This document shows positions 1 to 5,191 of a stretch of 6,337 bases of DNA, piece after piece. A program made the translations under genes and the position numbers. Location: contig JAGWAW010000085.1 of assembly GCA_021296165.1 (NCBI GenBank), forward strand, positions 1 to 6,337, given 5' to 3'. The notes below the pieces were generated by a model. The model did not search any database. It saw only the letters and a program-made list of their open reading frames with translations, and was not told where the DNA came from. Numbering within the stretch: the first letter of the stretch is position 1; each line of letters opens with the position of its first letter. This DNA comes from Nitrosopumilaceae archaeon. Lineage in GTDB: Archaea; Thermoproteota; Nitrososphaeria; Nitrososphaerales; Nitrosopumilaceae.

Positions 1-1
1 T

Positions 2-60
2 GTGGGGTTATAGATCCCTTCCGGTTTAACCACGTGGTTAAGGACCGAAACTACCCCCAC
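2..60. repeat. Imperfect inverted repeat with a perfect 16-bp palindromic core
   Basis: Positions 26-41 read TTAACCACGTGGTTAA, a perfect palindrome. Outside it, CGGT (22-25) matches ACCG (44-47) with two unpaired G, TAG (11-13) matches CTA (51-53), and GTGGGG (2-7) matches CCCCAC (55-60), so the whole stretch can fold or act as a nested dyad. It lies about 30 bases beyond the stop of the Doc-like gene, so it could be a 3' hairpin of that unit. Reading leftward, a CTATAA (8-13) follows the palindrome, so it could instead be an operator before a leftward gene outside the window. The symmetry is seen; the role is inferred. Confidence 0.6.
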
Positions 61-90
61 GATTAGGAATATGAGCGACTTGTCTATTGT

Positions 91-525
91 CTACTCCTCA
101 CCCATGCGCTCTTCCAACATGACGGACAGCTCCGTGTCATTGCGCGCCATATGTGTTTTGAACCACAATTGGATCTCGTCTCGCATTGCATCCTCTGAGT
201 CCATTGCCGTATCTCCAGACAGCCTGATGGCCTTGAGCGGCATCACCAACGTGGCGCCGTTCAGCTCCGCCATGCGCTCGGCGGCAAGCATAGCGAACCG
301 CTTGTTGCCGTCACTGAGGCAGTGCGCCTTGGTCAGTGTCTCCATTAGTATGGTGGCCTTTTGATACAGCTCCGAGTACTACTCGTGGCCAAAAAGATCC
401 GTCTTTGGCATATCCAATGCCAACTCCATCTGTCCTTTGTTTAGTATGGTGATGCCTCCGTTGTTGGTGCTGTCAAGCCGTTTTATGATCTCGTAAGCCC
501 TCTCTATGCCAATGTAATGCACCAT
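91..525 (-). pseudogene. Doc/Fic-family toxin gene interrupted by one in-frame amber codon
   Basis: Read from ATG at 525 to TAG at 91-93, the frame encodes about 143 residues apart from a TAG at 379-381 (codon 49). The part before the stop ends in ...KTDLFGHE. The part after it begins YSELYQKATILMETLTKAH and continues CLSDGNKRFAMLAAERMAELNG. This order (N-terminal helix, FG-E-Y segment, LY-KA helix, then the Fic motif) is that of the death-on-curing/Fic family. The motif reads HCLSDGNKR: the His, acidic residue, Asn and Arg are present, Lys replaces the Gly of AMP-transferring Fic proteins as in phage P1 Doc, and the usual Phe is Leu. Doc is known to phosphorylate EF-Tu in bacteria; the target here is unknown. 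Both sides of the TAG are in the same frame, so a point mutation, sequencing error or recoding explains it better than a frameshift. A fragment restarting at ATG 345 (84 residues) would keep the motif but lose the N-terminus. Confidence 0.8.
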
Positions 526-532
526 TCCAAAA

Positions 533-537
533 CACCT
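533..537 (-). promoter_or_regulatory. Possible ribosome binding site of the Doc-like gene
   Basis: On the minus strand AGGTG lies seven bases before the ATG at 525. This supports that start and fits an internal gene of a two-gene transcript, unlike the leaderless first genes in this window. The match is short. Confidence 0.4.
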
Positions 538-566
538 ATCATCAAACTCAATCGCGCGGCATTTGG

Positions 567-683
567 CTACAGCTTGGCCAGCCTGTCGTAGATCTCTTTG
601 TGCCGTTCCAACAGGTGGTCAATGGCCTTCGCCTCTTCTTCCTTGGGAAATGAGGGATCAATATTGGTCTTCGGCATTTCCAT
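567..683 (-). CDS. Small 38-residue protein, candidate antitoxin of the Doc-like gene
   Basis: ATG at 681-683 opens a 38-codon frame ending in TAG at 567-569; a second ATG two codons in (675-677) is also possible. The product starts MEMPKTNIDPSFPKEEEAKA and continues as a charged stretch (residues 14-38) whose spacing of Leu, Ile and Tyr suits one amphipathic helix. A good TATA box centred 25 bases before the first ATG supports a leaderless start. The stop lies 41 bases before the Doc-like ATG, the usual antitoxin-first order of phd-doc loci. It is much shorter than Phd and I see no DNA-binding domain. It has no clear Fic-inhibitory motif either: the nearest match, SFPKEE, lacks the final Gly/Asn. 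It could also be a truncated remnant of a longer antitoxin. The antitoxin role rests on position alone. Confidence 0.55.
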   Translation of the reverse strand: MEMPKTNIDPSFPKEEEAKAIDHLLERHKEIYDRLAKL

Positions 684-703
684 GCGTACCTATTATAATA
701 TCT

Positions 704-713
704 TAAATATAAA
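704..713 (-). promoter_or_regulatory. TATA box of the small ORF / Doc-like unit
   Basis: On the minus strand the sequence reads TTTATATTTA inside a strongly AT-rich stretch (about 690-735). Its centre is about 25 bases before the ATG at 683, the spacing expected for an archaeal promoter whose transcript begins at the start codon. Confidence 0.6.
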
Positions 714-772
714 TATTTTGAATAGAAAAAATTGAGTGCGTCTACGTTGCTGCGGCAGCCCCTCCCGCACCC

Positions 773-778
773 TTTATA
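773..778 (+). promoter_or_regulatory. TATA box of ribE
   Basis: TTTATA follows a GC-rich stretch and is centred about 31 bases before the ribE ATG at 807, predicting a start of transcription within a few bases of the ATG. No Shine-Dalgarno-like sequence precedes that ATG. The promoter diverges from that of the leftward small-ORF unit. Confidence 0.55.
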
Positions 779-806
779 CGAACCTGCGCACTACCCTCAT
801 CCGTAG

Positions 807-1406
807 ATGTTCACCGGGATAGTGTTGGGAACCGGAAGGGTGACGGCGGTGTCAGATGAGACCGGCCACCGCAGCTCCCGTATAATGGATGTGGACCTGG
901 CCGAACACGCCGACGGCCTGGAGGTGGGCCACAGCGTGGCCGTAAACGGGGTCTGCCTGACGGCCACAAGACTGAACGGCACCGTGTGCACCTTCGAGAT
1001 GATCCAGGAGACCGTCTCGACCACCGCCTTGGCAGACCTCCGCCCCGGCGACGCGGTCAACATAGAGCGGAGTCTGCGGGTCGGTGACCGGCTCGAGGGC
1101 CACTACGTATTGGGACATGTAGACGGCACCGGCATCATAGGAGATATGGAGGAGGCCCCCAGCGAGGTGCGGGTACGCGTCCGCGTGCCCCCGGATCTGG
1201 CGGCGCACACAGTGAGGAAGGGTTCGATCGCCGTCGACGGCATAAGTCTTACAATAACCGAGTCGTCCCCAGACTCGGTGGCCTTCTCGCTGATACCCCA
1301 TACCATACAGACAACAAACTTCAGGCACCGGAGGACCGGGGACCGGGTCAACATAGAGACGGACATACTGGGCAAGTACGCCCTGAAGGAAAACATACCA
1401 GTATAA
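807..1406 (+). CDS. ribE: Riboflavin synthase (bacterial-type, two lumazine-binding domains)
   Basis: The enzyme dismutates two molecules of 6,7-dimethyl-8-ribityllumazine into riboflavin and 5-amino-6-ribitylaminouracil, the last step of riboflavin synthesis, in the cytoplasm. The 199-residue product begins with the family hallmark MFTGIV. It shows the expected internal duplication: VNGVCLT (46-52) in domain 1 is echoed by VDGISLT (143-149) in domain 2, and NIERSL (85-90) by NIETDILGKY (182-191). GHYVLGHVDG (98-107) at the domain junction and the Cys in VNGVCLT (C50) are conserved features. Length is normal. This is the bacterial alpha-subunit type and not the lumazine-synthase-like RibC of methanogens. 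The start is supported by the MFTGIV motif at the very N-terminus and a TATA box at 773-778. It is followed by a separate promoter for ribB, so it may be its own transcript. Confidence 0.96.
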   Translation: MFTGIVLGTGRVTAVSDETGHRSSRIMDVDLAEHADGLEVGHSVAVNGVCLTATRLNGTVCTFEMIQETVSTTALADLRPGDAVNIERSLRVGDRLEGHYVLGHVDGTGIIGDMEEAPSEVRVRVRVPPDLAAHTVRKGSIAVDGISLTITESSPDSVAFSLIPHTIQTTNFRHRRTGDRVNIETDILGKYALKENIPV

Positions 1407-1418
1407 TGGTAATTACCA
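1407..1418. promoter_or_regulatory. 12-bp perfect palindrome upstream of the ribB TATA box, candidate operator
   Basis: TGGTAATTACCA is perfectly symmetric. It starts directly after the ribE stop codon and ends 14 bases before the ribB TATA box, where an archaeal transcription factor could sit. Archaeal riboflavin genes are known in several lineages to be controlled by RbkR, a riboflavin kinase fused to a DNA-binding domain. Whether this palindrome is such a site cannot be told from the window; the ribE promoter has no copy of it. Confidence 0.45.
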
Positions 1419-1432
1419 CAAACCCCGTAAAC

Positions 1433-1438
1433 TTATAA
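1433..1438 (+). promoter_or_regulatory. TATA box of the ribB operon
   Basis: TTATAA in a local AT-rich pocket is centred about 26 bases before the ribB ATG at 1462, with no Shine-Dalgarno sequence between. It predicts a leaderless transcript that carries ribB to the reductase gene. Confidence 0.65.
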
Positions 1439-1461
1439 CACCACCTCCGGCCCCTCACCCC

Positions 1462-2127
1462 ATGTCTTTCCTAGAAGCTGCCGATGCACTGCGGAGGGGC
1501 GGGTTCGTCCTGCTCCACGACGCGGAGGGCCGCGAGAACGAGTTTGACATGGTGGCCGCCGCCCAGTTCGTCACGCCCGGACACGTGGCCACGATGCGGA
1601 GCCAGGCGGGGGGGCTGCTGTGCGCGGCCGTGGAGCACGGGCTGGCCGCCCGGTTGGGCCTGCCGTACATGCACAACATACTGGCCGGGGCTGGCCTGCC
1701 GCCGGCTATGATCCAGGGACTGGCCCCGTACGGCGACCACCCGACCTTCTCCATATACGTGAACCACGCCAGCTCATACACGGGGGTGACCGACAAGGAC
1801 CGCTCCCGCACCATCCGGGAGGTCGCGGCGCTGTACGATACCGACCACACCCGGGAGGCGTTTGCCCGCTCCTTCCGCACCCCGGGCCACGTGCCCCTGC
1901 TGATGGCCTCCGAGGGACTGTTGAAGGCCAGGGTGGGGCATACCGAGATGTCCGTGTACTTGGCCCAGGTGGCCGGGCTCCGGCCGGTGGCGGCCATTTG
2001 CGAGATGATGGACTCGCAGACCCACTCGGCTCTGGACGCGGACGGCGCCGCCGCATACGCGAAGCGGCACGGCCTGCCGACGGTCGAGTCGCAGGAGCTG
2101 CTGGAGCACGCGGGGGTGGAATGCTGA
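1462..2127 (+). CDS. ribB: 3,4-dihydroxy-2-butanone 4-phosphate synthase
   Basis: RibB converts ribulose 5-phosphate into L-3,4-dihydroxy-2-butanone 4-phosphate plus formate, supplying the four-carbon unit for lumazine synthase. It is a cytoplasmic Mg-dependent enzyme. In the 221-residue product, HDAEGRENEFDMV (19-31) is the acidic active-site loop (D20, E22, R24, E25, E27). SSYTGVTDKDRSRTI (104-118) is the substrate-binding segment, and FRTPGHVPLL (138-147) and RVGHTEMSVYL (157-167) carry the conserved H143 and H160-T161-E162 metal/catalytic region. CEMM (180-183) closes the domain. It is single-domain, without the GTP cyclohydrolase II fused to RibB in many bacteria, consistent with the separate GTP cyclohydrolase III two genes downstream. 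The ATG is 26 bases from a TATA box. The last seven bases overlap the start of ribH. Confidence 0.96.
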   Translation: MSFLEAADALRRGGFVLLHDAEGRENEFDMVAAAQFVTPGHVATMRSQAGGLLCAAVEHGLAARLGLPYMHNILAGAGLPPAMIQGLAPYGDHPTFSIYVNHASSYTGVTDKDRSRTIREVAALYDTDHTREAFARSFRTPGHVPLLMASEGLLKARVGHTEMSVYLAQVAGLRPVAAICEMMDSQTHSALDADGAAAYAKRHGLPTVESQELLEHAGVEC

Positions 2128-2561
2128 ACATCGGGATAGTGGTCTCGGAGTTCAACTCAGAGGTGACCGGGAGGATGCTGGAGGTGGCCTTGGAGAGGGC
2201 CGGCTCGCTGGACATGCGGGTGGTGCACGTGTGCAAGGTGCCGGGCGCCTTTGACATGCCAGTGGCCGTCGATGCACTTCTGCGGAAGGATGCGGTGGAG
2301 GGGGTAGCCACCCTGGGGGCGGTCATAAAGGGCCAGACCAAGCACGATGAGGTCATATCATACGCCACGGCCCGGGCCCTGCAGGACCTCTCGGTGCGGT
2401 ACGGCAAGCCCGTCTCGCTGGGGGTGACTGGTCCGGGCATGCGGGAGAGGCAGGCGTACGCCCGGATACGGCCTGTGGCCGAGCATGCCGTGGAGGCGGT
2501 GGCAAGCCTGCATGTCGGGCTGGAGCGCATACGTAGGGCGCCGGGGGGCGGGGCGCCATGA
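2121..2561 (+). CDS. ribH: 6,7-dimethyl-8-ribityllumazine synthase
   Basis: RibH condenses 5-amino-6-ribitylaminouracil with the RibB product to give dimethylribityllumazine, the substrate of RibE. The 146-residue product has the family layout in order. SEFNSEVTGRML (9-20) holds the Phe-Asn that contacts the pyrimidine. VPGAFDMPVAV (40-50) is the Gly-Ala-Phe substrate loop. GAVIKGQTKHDEVI (66-79) contains the presumed catalytic His75, and GVTGPGMRERQAYAR (101-115) is the phosphate-binding region. Members assemble into pentamers or 60-mer capsids, but the assembly state cannot be seen here. The same frame is open far upstream inside ribB. The start at 2121 is chosen because the conserved protein begins MLNIGIVVSEFN and because ATGCTGA couples it to the ribB stop. 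It ends in ATGA, shared with the next gene. Confidence 0.95.
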   Translation: MLNIGIVVSEFNSEVTGRMLEVALERAGSLDMRVVHVCKVPGAFDMPVAVDALLRKDAVEGVATLGAVIKGQTKHDEVISYATARALQDLSVRYGKPVSLGVTGPGMRERQAYARIRPVAEHAVEAVASLHVGLERIRRAPGGGAP

Positions 2562-3289
2562 TACAGGTCACCGCCGCCAAGATCCGGGGGTACGGGCCCT
2601 GGACGCTCACCTTGGGACACGACCGGGAACACCGGCTACAGACGTTGCAGGCATCGCTGTATGCCGAGGCGCAGCGGCTCTTCTCGGAGAGGGATTGTCT
2701 GGTCTTCCCCAACCGGCACGACGAGTATGTTATAGTGTCCAACGGCTTGGACGAGGACGGGCACCGCCGCATACGGGATGAGCTGAAGGAGAGGTTCGGG
2801 GTGGGCCTGCAGATGCACATGGGGAGGGGCACCACGCCGGCCGCCGCCGACCACGCTGCCCATCGGGCCCGCGTCAAAGACGTGCACGTTCTGGGGGAGG
2901 CCGGCGGGGATGACGTCACCATACTGCACATGGACGTGAACGACCTCACCTCCCGCGCCCGGGACGTGCCGCCGTATGGTGTAAGCGTCCTGATGCTGGA
3001 ACTACATCTCATGATGGCACGACACTTTGCCGCGCTCCAGTCGCTCTCGTTCTTTATGGGCGGGGACAACTTTATGGTGCTGGCCGGCGAGGAGGGCAGG
3101 AAGGGTGTCCGGGCATTTCTGGACGCGGTCGCCGGGGATCTGGGACTTTACCTCAACTGCGGTATCGGGCGGGCCAGCACCGGTCGCGGGGCGGCCATGA
3201 GGGCCACCCGGTCACTGGATACGATCCGCGAGATCCGCGAGGCCGGATCCGGGCCCAAACCGGACATATACGAGGCGGATTGCTGCTAA
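2558..3289 (+). CDS. GTP cyclohydrolase III
   Basis: This archaeal enzyme (also called ArfA) opens the imidazole ring of GTP to give the formamidopyrimidine FAPy and releases pyrophosphate, the first committed step of riboflavin and F420 deazaflavin synthesis in many archaea. The 243-residue product starts MIQVTA and has GYGPW (11-15), VFPNRHDEYVIVSNG (49-63), HMDVNDL (124-130) and FFMGGDNFM (165-173). The last resembles the metal-site turn of GGDEF/adenylyl-cyclase palm domains, matching the known two-palm fold. It is somewhat shorter at the C-terminus than the roughly 268-residue methanococcal enzyme I remember. Residue 10 is Arg, where that enzyme as I recall has Asp just before the YGPW motif. 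It overlaps ribH by four bases (ATGA) and the amidohydrolase by ten, so it is translationally coupled to both. Confidence 0.93.
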   Translation: MIQVTAAKIRGYGPWTLTLGHDREHRLQTLQASLYAEAQRLFSERDCLVFPNRHDEYVIVSNGLDEDGHRRIRDELKERFGVGLQMHMGRGTTPAAADHAAHRARVKDVHVLGEAGGDDVTILHMDVNDLTSRARDVPPYGVSVLMLELHLMMARHFAALQSLSFFMGGDNFMVLAGEEGRKGVRAFLDAVAGDLGLYLNCGIGRASTGRGAAMRATRSLDTIREIREAGSGPKPDIYEADCC

Positions 3290-4449
3290 GGGGGATCGCC
3301 GCCCTGCTGGGGCCGGACCTTACGTATGCGCCCAGCGTGGACATCCGGACCGAGGGCGGGATGTTTGCAAAGATAGCGCCCCGTCTGGCCCCCGACGCCG
3401 GCGAGCGTGCGATAGACGGGAGCGGGCTGCTGGCGTCGCCGGGCTTTGTCAACTGCCACACGCACATCGGGGACTCAATAGCCAAGGACGTGGCCGCCGG
3501 GACGGGGGTGGACGAGCGGGTGCATCCAGTGTACGGCGTCAAGTCCCGCGTGCTGGGCGGGACGGACCCCGGCCAGCTGGCCGCGTTCATGGCGGCCAGC
3601 TGCCGCTCCATGCTGGCGGGGGGCACCACCACCTTCGCGGACTTTAGGGAGGGAGGGATCCAGGGGGTCTCGCTCCTGCGCCGGGCGTGTCGCGGCATAC
3701 CCGTGCGGGCCGTGATACTGGGCCGCACTGATGCATACCAGGACGAGGGCCAGATCCGGGAGAACCAACCTCCGGAGGCGGGCGGCGCCTTGGGGGATCT
3801 GCTGGAGCACTGCGACGGAGTGGGCATCAGCGGGGCCAACGAGCACAGCGACGCGGCCCTCGCACAGTACTCCAAGACCTCCAAGCTCCGGGCCATCCAC
3901 GCCGCCGAGACCGACCACAGCGTGCAAGAGTCCCTCCGGATGACGGGGAGGGGGGAGGTGGAGAGGGCCCTGCTGGCCCGGCCCCACTTTCTGGTGCACA
4001 TGACCCGCGCCACCGTCCCGGAGCTGGAGGCTGCCTCGAGCATCTCGGGGGTGGTAGCCTGCCCGCGCTCCAACATGGTACTGGGCGGCAGGATGCCGGA
4101 CCTGAGGGGCATGGTCGGGGCGGGGTGTACGGTGGCTCTGGGCACCGACAACGTAATGGTCAACTCCCCGGACATGTTCCGGGAGATGGAGTTCGCATGG
4201 AAGGGGGCCGGCGGCGGTCTGGCCGCCCCCGACGTGCTGCGCATGGCCACCGTGAACGGGGGCCGCGTGCTGGGCATGAACGTGGGGGTAATACGGGAGG
4301 GGGCCGCCGCCGACTATATCCTGCTGGAGAGGCACCACGTCGACCTGGATATCATGCACGATCCCCATGCGGCTCTGGTGCACCGGGCAGGTCCGGGATC
4401 CATAAGGGCCGTGGCGGTGGGCGGGAGGATAGTGCATGGAAGAGCATAG
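3280..4449 (+). CDS. Deaminase-type amidohydrolase (COG0402-like), candidate missing riboflavin-pathway enzyme
   Basis: A 389-residue member of the metal-dependent amidohydrolase superfamily, nearest in motifs to the AtzA/TrzA, guanine deaminase and SAH/MTA deaminase group. The N-terminal beta domain (1-55) leads into CHTHIGDS (59-66) with metal ligands H60 and H62. IHAAETDHSV (206-215) supplies H207 and the general-acid E210, HFLVHMT (236-242) supplies H240, CPRSN (261-265) is a family signature, and GTDNVMVNSPDMF (288-300) supplies D290. All catalytic positions of the deaminase branch are therefore present. The start is TTG at 3280, giving the typical LLRG opening and overlapping GTP cyclohydrolase III by ten bases; the next in-frame ATG (3361) would delete part of the N-terminal domain. 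It overlaps the reductase gene by 14 bases. The fold is sure. The substrate is inferred from context: a formamido- or diamino-pyrimidine nucleotide of riboflavin synthesis. Confidence 0.9.
   Translation: MLLRGIAALLGPDLTYAPSVDIRTEGGMFAKIAPRLAPDAGERAIDGSGLLASPGFVNCHTHIGDSIAKDVAAGTGVDERVHPVYGVKSRVLGGTDPGQLAAFMAASCRSMLAGGTTTFADFREGGIQGVSLLRRACRGIPVRAVILGRTDAYQDEGQIRENQPPEAGGALGDLLEHCDGVGISGANEHSDAALAQYSKTSKLRAIHAAETDHSVQESLRMTGRGEVERALLARPHFLVHMTRATVPELEAASSISGVVACPRSNMVLGGRMPDLRGMVGAGCTVALGTDNVMVNSPDMFREMEFAWKGAGGGLAAPDVLRMATVNGGRVLGMNVGVIREGAAADYILLERHHVDLDIMHDPHAALVHRAGPGSIRAVAVGGRIVHGRA
4423..4428 (+). promoter_or_regulatory. Shine-Dalgarno site of the reductase gene
   Basis: GGGAGG lies seven bases before the ATG at 4436 inside the end of the amidohydrolase gene. 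It selects that start and shows that internal operon genes can use Shine-Dalgarno initiation, whereas first genes are leaderless. Confidence 0.6.
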
Positions 4450-5134
4450 GCGGCCCTATGTTACGATCAGTGCCGCGGCCACCATAGACGGCAAGATAGC
4501 CACAAAGTCCGGCGACTCGGCCATATCATCTAGGCGCGACTTGGTCAGGGTGCACCGTCTGCGCGCCGCCCACGATGCGGTGCTGGTCGGGGCGGGAACC
4601 GTACTGGCCGACGATCCACTCCTGACTGTGCGGTACGCGCGCGGGTGCAATCCGGCGCGGGTGGTGCTGGATCCCGCTGGCCGGACGCCCTCCGGATCCC
4701 GCCTTCTCCTCACGTGTGGCCATATCCGGACCATACTGGTCGTGACCGGCCGGGCCGATGCCCGGGACCGGAGGCGGCTGGAGGGTGCGGGGGCAACGGT
4801 CCTAGTGGAGGAGGGGGACAGCATACGCCTGGGGCCGCTGCTGGGTAGGCTCTACGGGCTGGGTGTGCAGACCCTGCTGGTCGAGGGCGGCGGCAGGACC
4901 ATCTGGGGGTTTGTGACCGAGGGTATATTCGACGAGATGGTGCTGACCGTCTCCCCGCATATCGCGGGAGGGGGCGGGACGAGCCTGGCGGGCGGCGAGG
5001 GGTTTGCCAGAGTGACCGATGGGCCGGGCCTGAAGCTCTTGTCGGCGCGCCGTCAGGGAGACGAGGTGGTGTTGCACTATGCGCGATCCGGGGGAGGCGG
5101 CGACCCGGACAGTGCAGGGGATCCAGGGCAGTAG
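4436..5134 (+). CDS. Riboflavin-pathway NADPH-dependent reductase (RibD C-terminal / ArfC type)
   Basis: The enzyme reduces the ribosyl side chain of the pyrimidine 5'-phosphate intermediate to ribityl, using NAD(P)H. In archaea this is reported to occur before deamination. The 232-residue product is one dihydrofolate-reductase-like domain. TIDGKIAT (16-23) and DSAISS (27-32) are at the N-terminus, VGAGTVLADDPLLTV (51-65) is the substrate/cofactor segment, and LLVEGGGRTIWGF (147-159) is the nucleotide-binding Gly-rich loop. It is the length of the stand-alone archaeal enzyme and lacks the zinc deaminase domain (HAE and PCxxxG motifs) that bacterial RibD carries, so deamination must come from another protein. 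The last 15 or so residues are Gly/Asp-rich and look like a disordered tail. A GGGAGG site and a 14-base overlap tie it to the amidohydrolase gene. Confidence 0.93.
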   Translation: MEEHRRPYVTISAAATIDGKIATKSGDSAISSRRDLVRVHRLRAAHDAVLVGAGTVLADDPLLTVRYARGCNPARVVLDPAGRTPSGSRLLLTCGHIRTILVVTGRADARDRRRLEGAGATVLVEEGDSIRLGPLLGRLYGLGVQTLLVEGGGRTIWGFVTEGIFDEMVLTVSPHIAGGGGTSLAGGEGFARVTDGPGLKLLSARRQGDEVVLHYARSGGGGDPDSAGDPGQ

Positions 5135-5151
5135 CGGCGGCCCAGCCGCCG
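5135..5151 (+). terminator. GC-only hairpin after the reductase gene, possible operon end
   Basis: Directly after the reductase TAG (5132-5134), CGGCGGC (5135-5141) pairs with GCCGCCG (5145-5151) around a 3-base loop: seven GC pairs. No T-run follows, so classical archaeal U-tract termination is not supported. It may act as an RNA 3' end or only reflect GC-rich spacer sequence. Confidence 0.35.
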
Positions 5152-5162
5152 TCCGCCAAAGC

Positions 5163-5169
5163 GATATAT
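5163..5169 (+). promoter_or_regulatory. TATA box of the hemerythrin gene
   Basis: GATATAT is the only AT-rich heptamer in this GC-rich spacer. Its centre lies 26 bases before the in-frame GTG at 5192, matching the spacing of the other promoters here. It overlaps the ATG at 5168 that would otherwise be taken as the start. Confidence 0.5.
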
Positions 5170-5191
5170 GCCGGGGGCGGCGGTCAGAGAC

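Noticed and set aside
71..364. 97-codon plus-strand frame opposite the Doc-like gene
   Set aside because: It is the antisense shadow of the minus-strand Fic frame, which has a recognisable motif; the plus-strand product is Ser/Met-rich and resembles no family I know.
391..683. Shared MPKT-N/D residues in the small ORF (MPKTNI) and the Doc-like gene (MPKTDL)
   Set aside because: The similarity is only about seven residues, does not extend on either side, and is too short to claim a duplication.
684..806. FMN riboswitch before the riboflavin genes
   Set aside because: The promoter-to-start distance leaves almost no leader, and no conserved FMN-aptamer sequence is seen here or before ribB.
1620..2120. 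Long upstream extension of the ribH frame inside ribB
   Set aside because: The product there is a Gly/Arg/Pro-rich out-of-frame reading of ribB, whereas the conserved lumazine synthase N-terminus begins at 2121.
1706..2632. 308-codon minus-strand frame across ribB and ribH
   Set aside because: Long antisense frames are expected in GC-rich coding DNA; its product is low-complexity and it lies opposite two well-identified enzymes.
3153..4277. 374-codon minus-strand frame opposite the amidohydrolase
   Set aside because: It is an antisense shadow; the plus strand encodes an amidohydrolase with all catalytic motifs in order.
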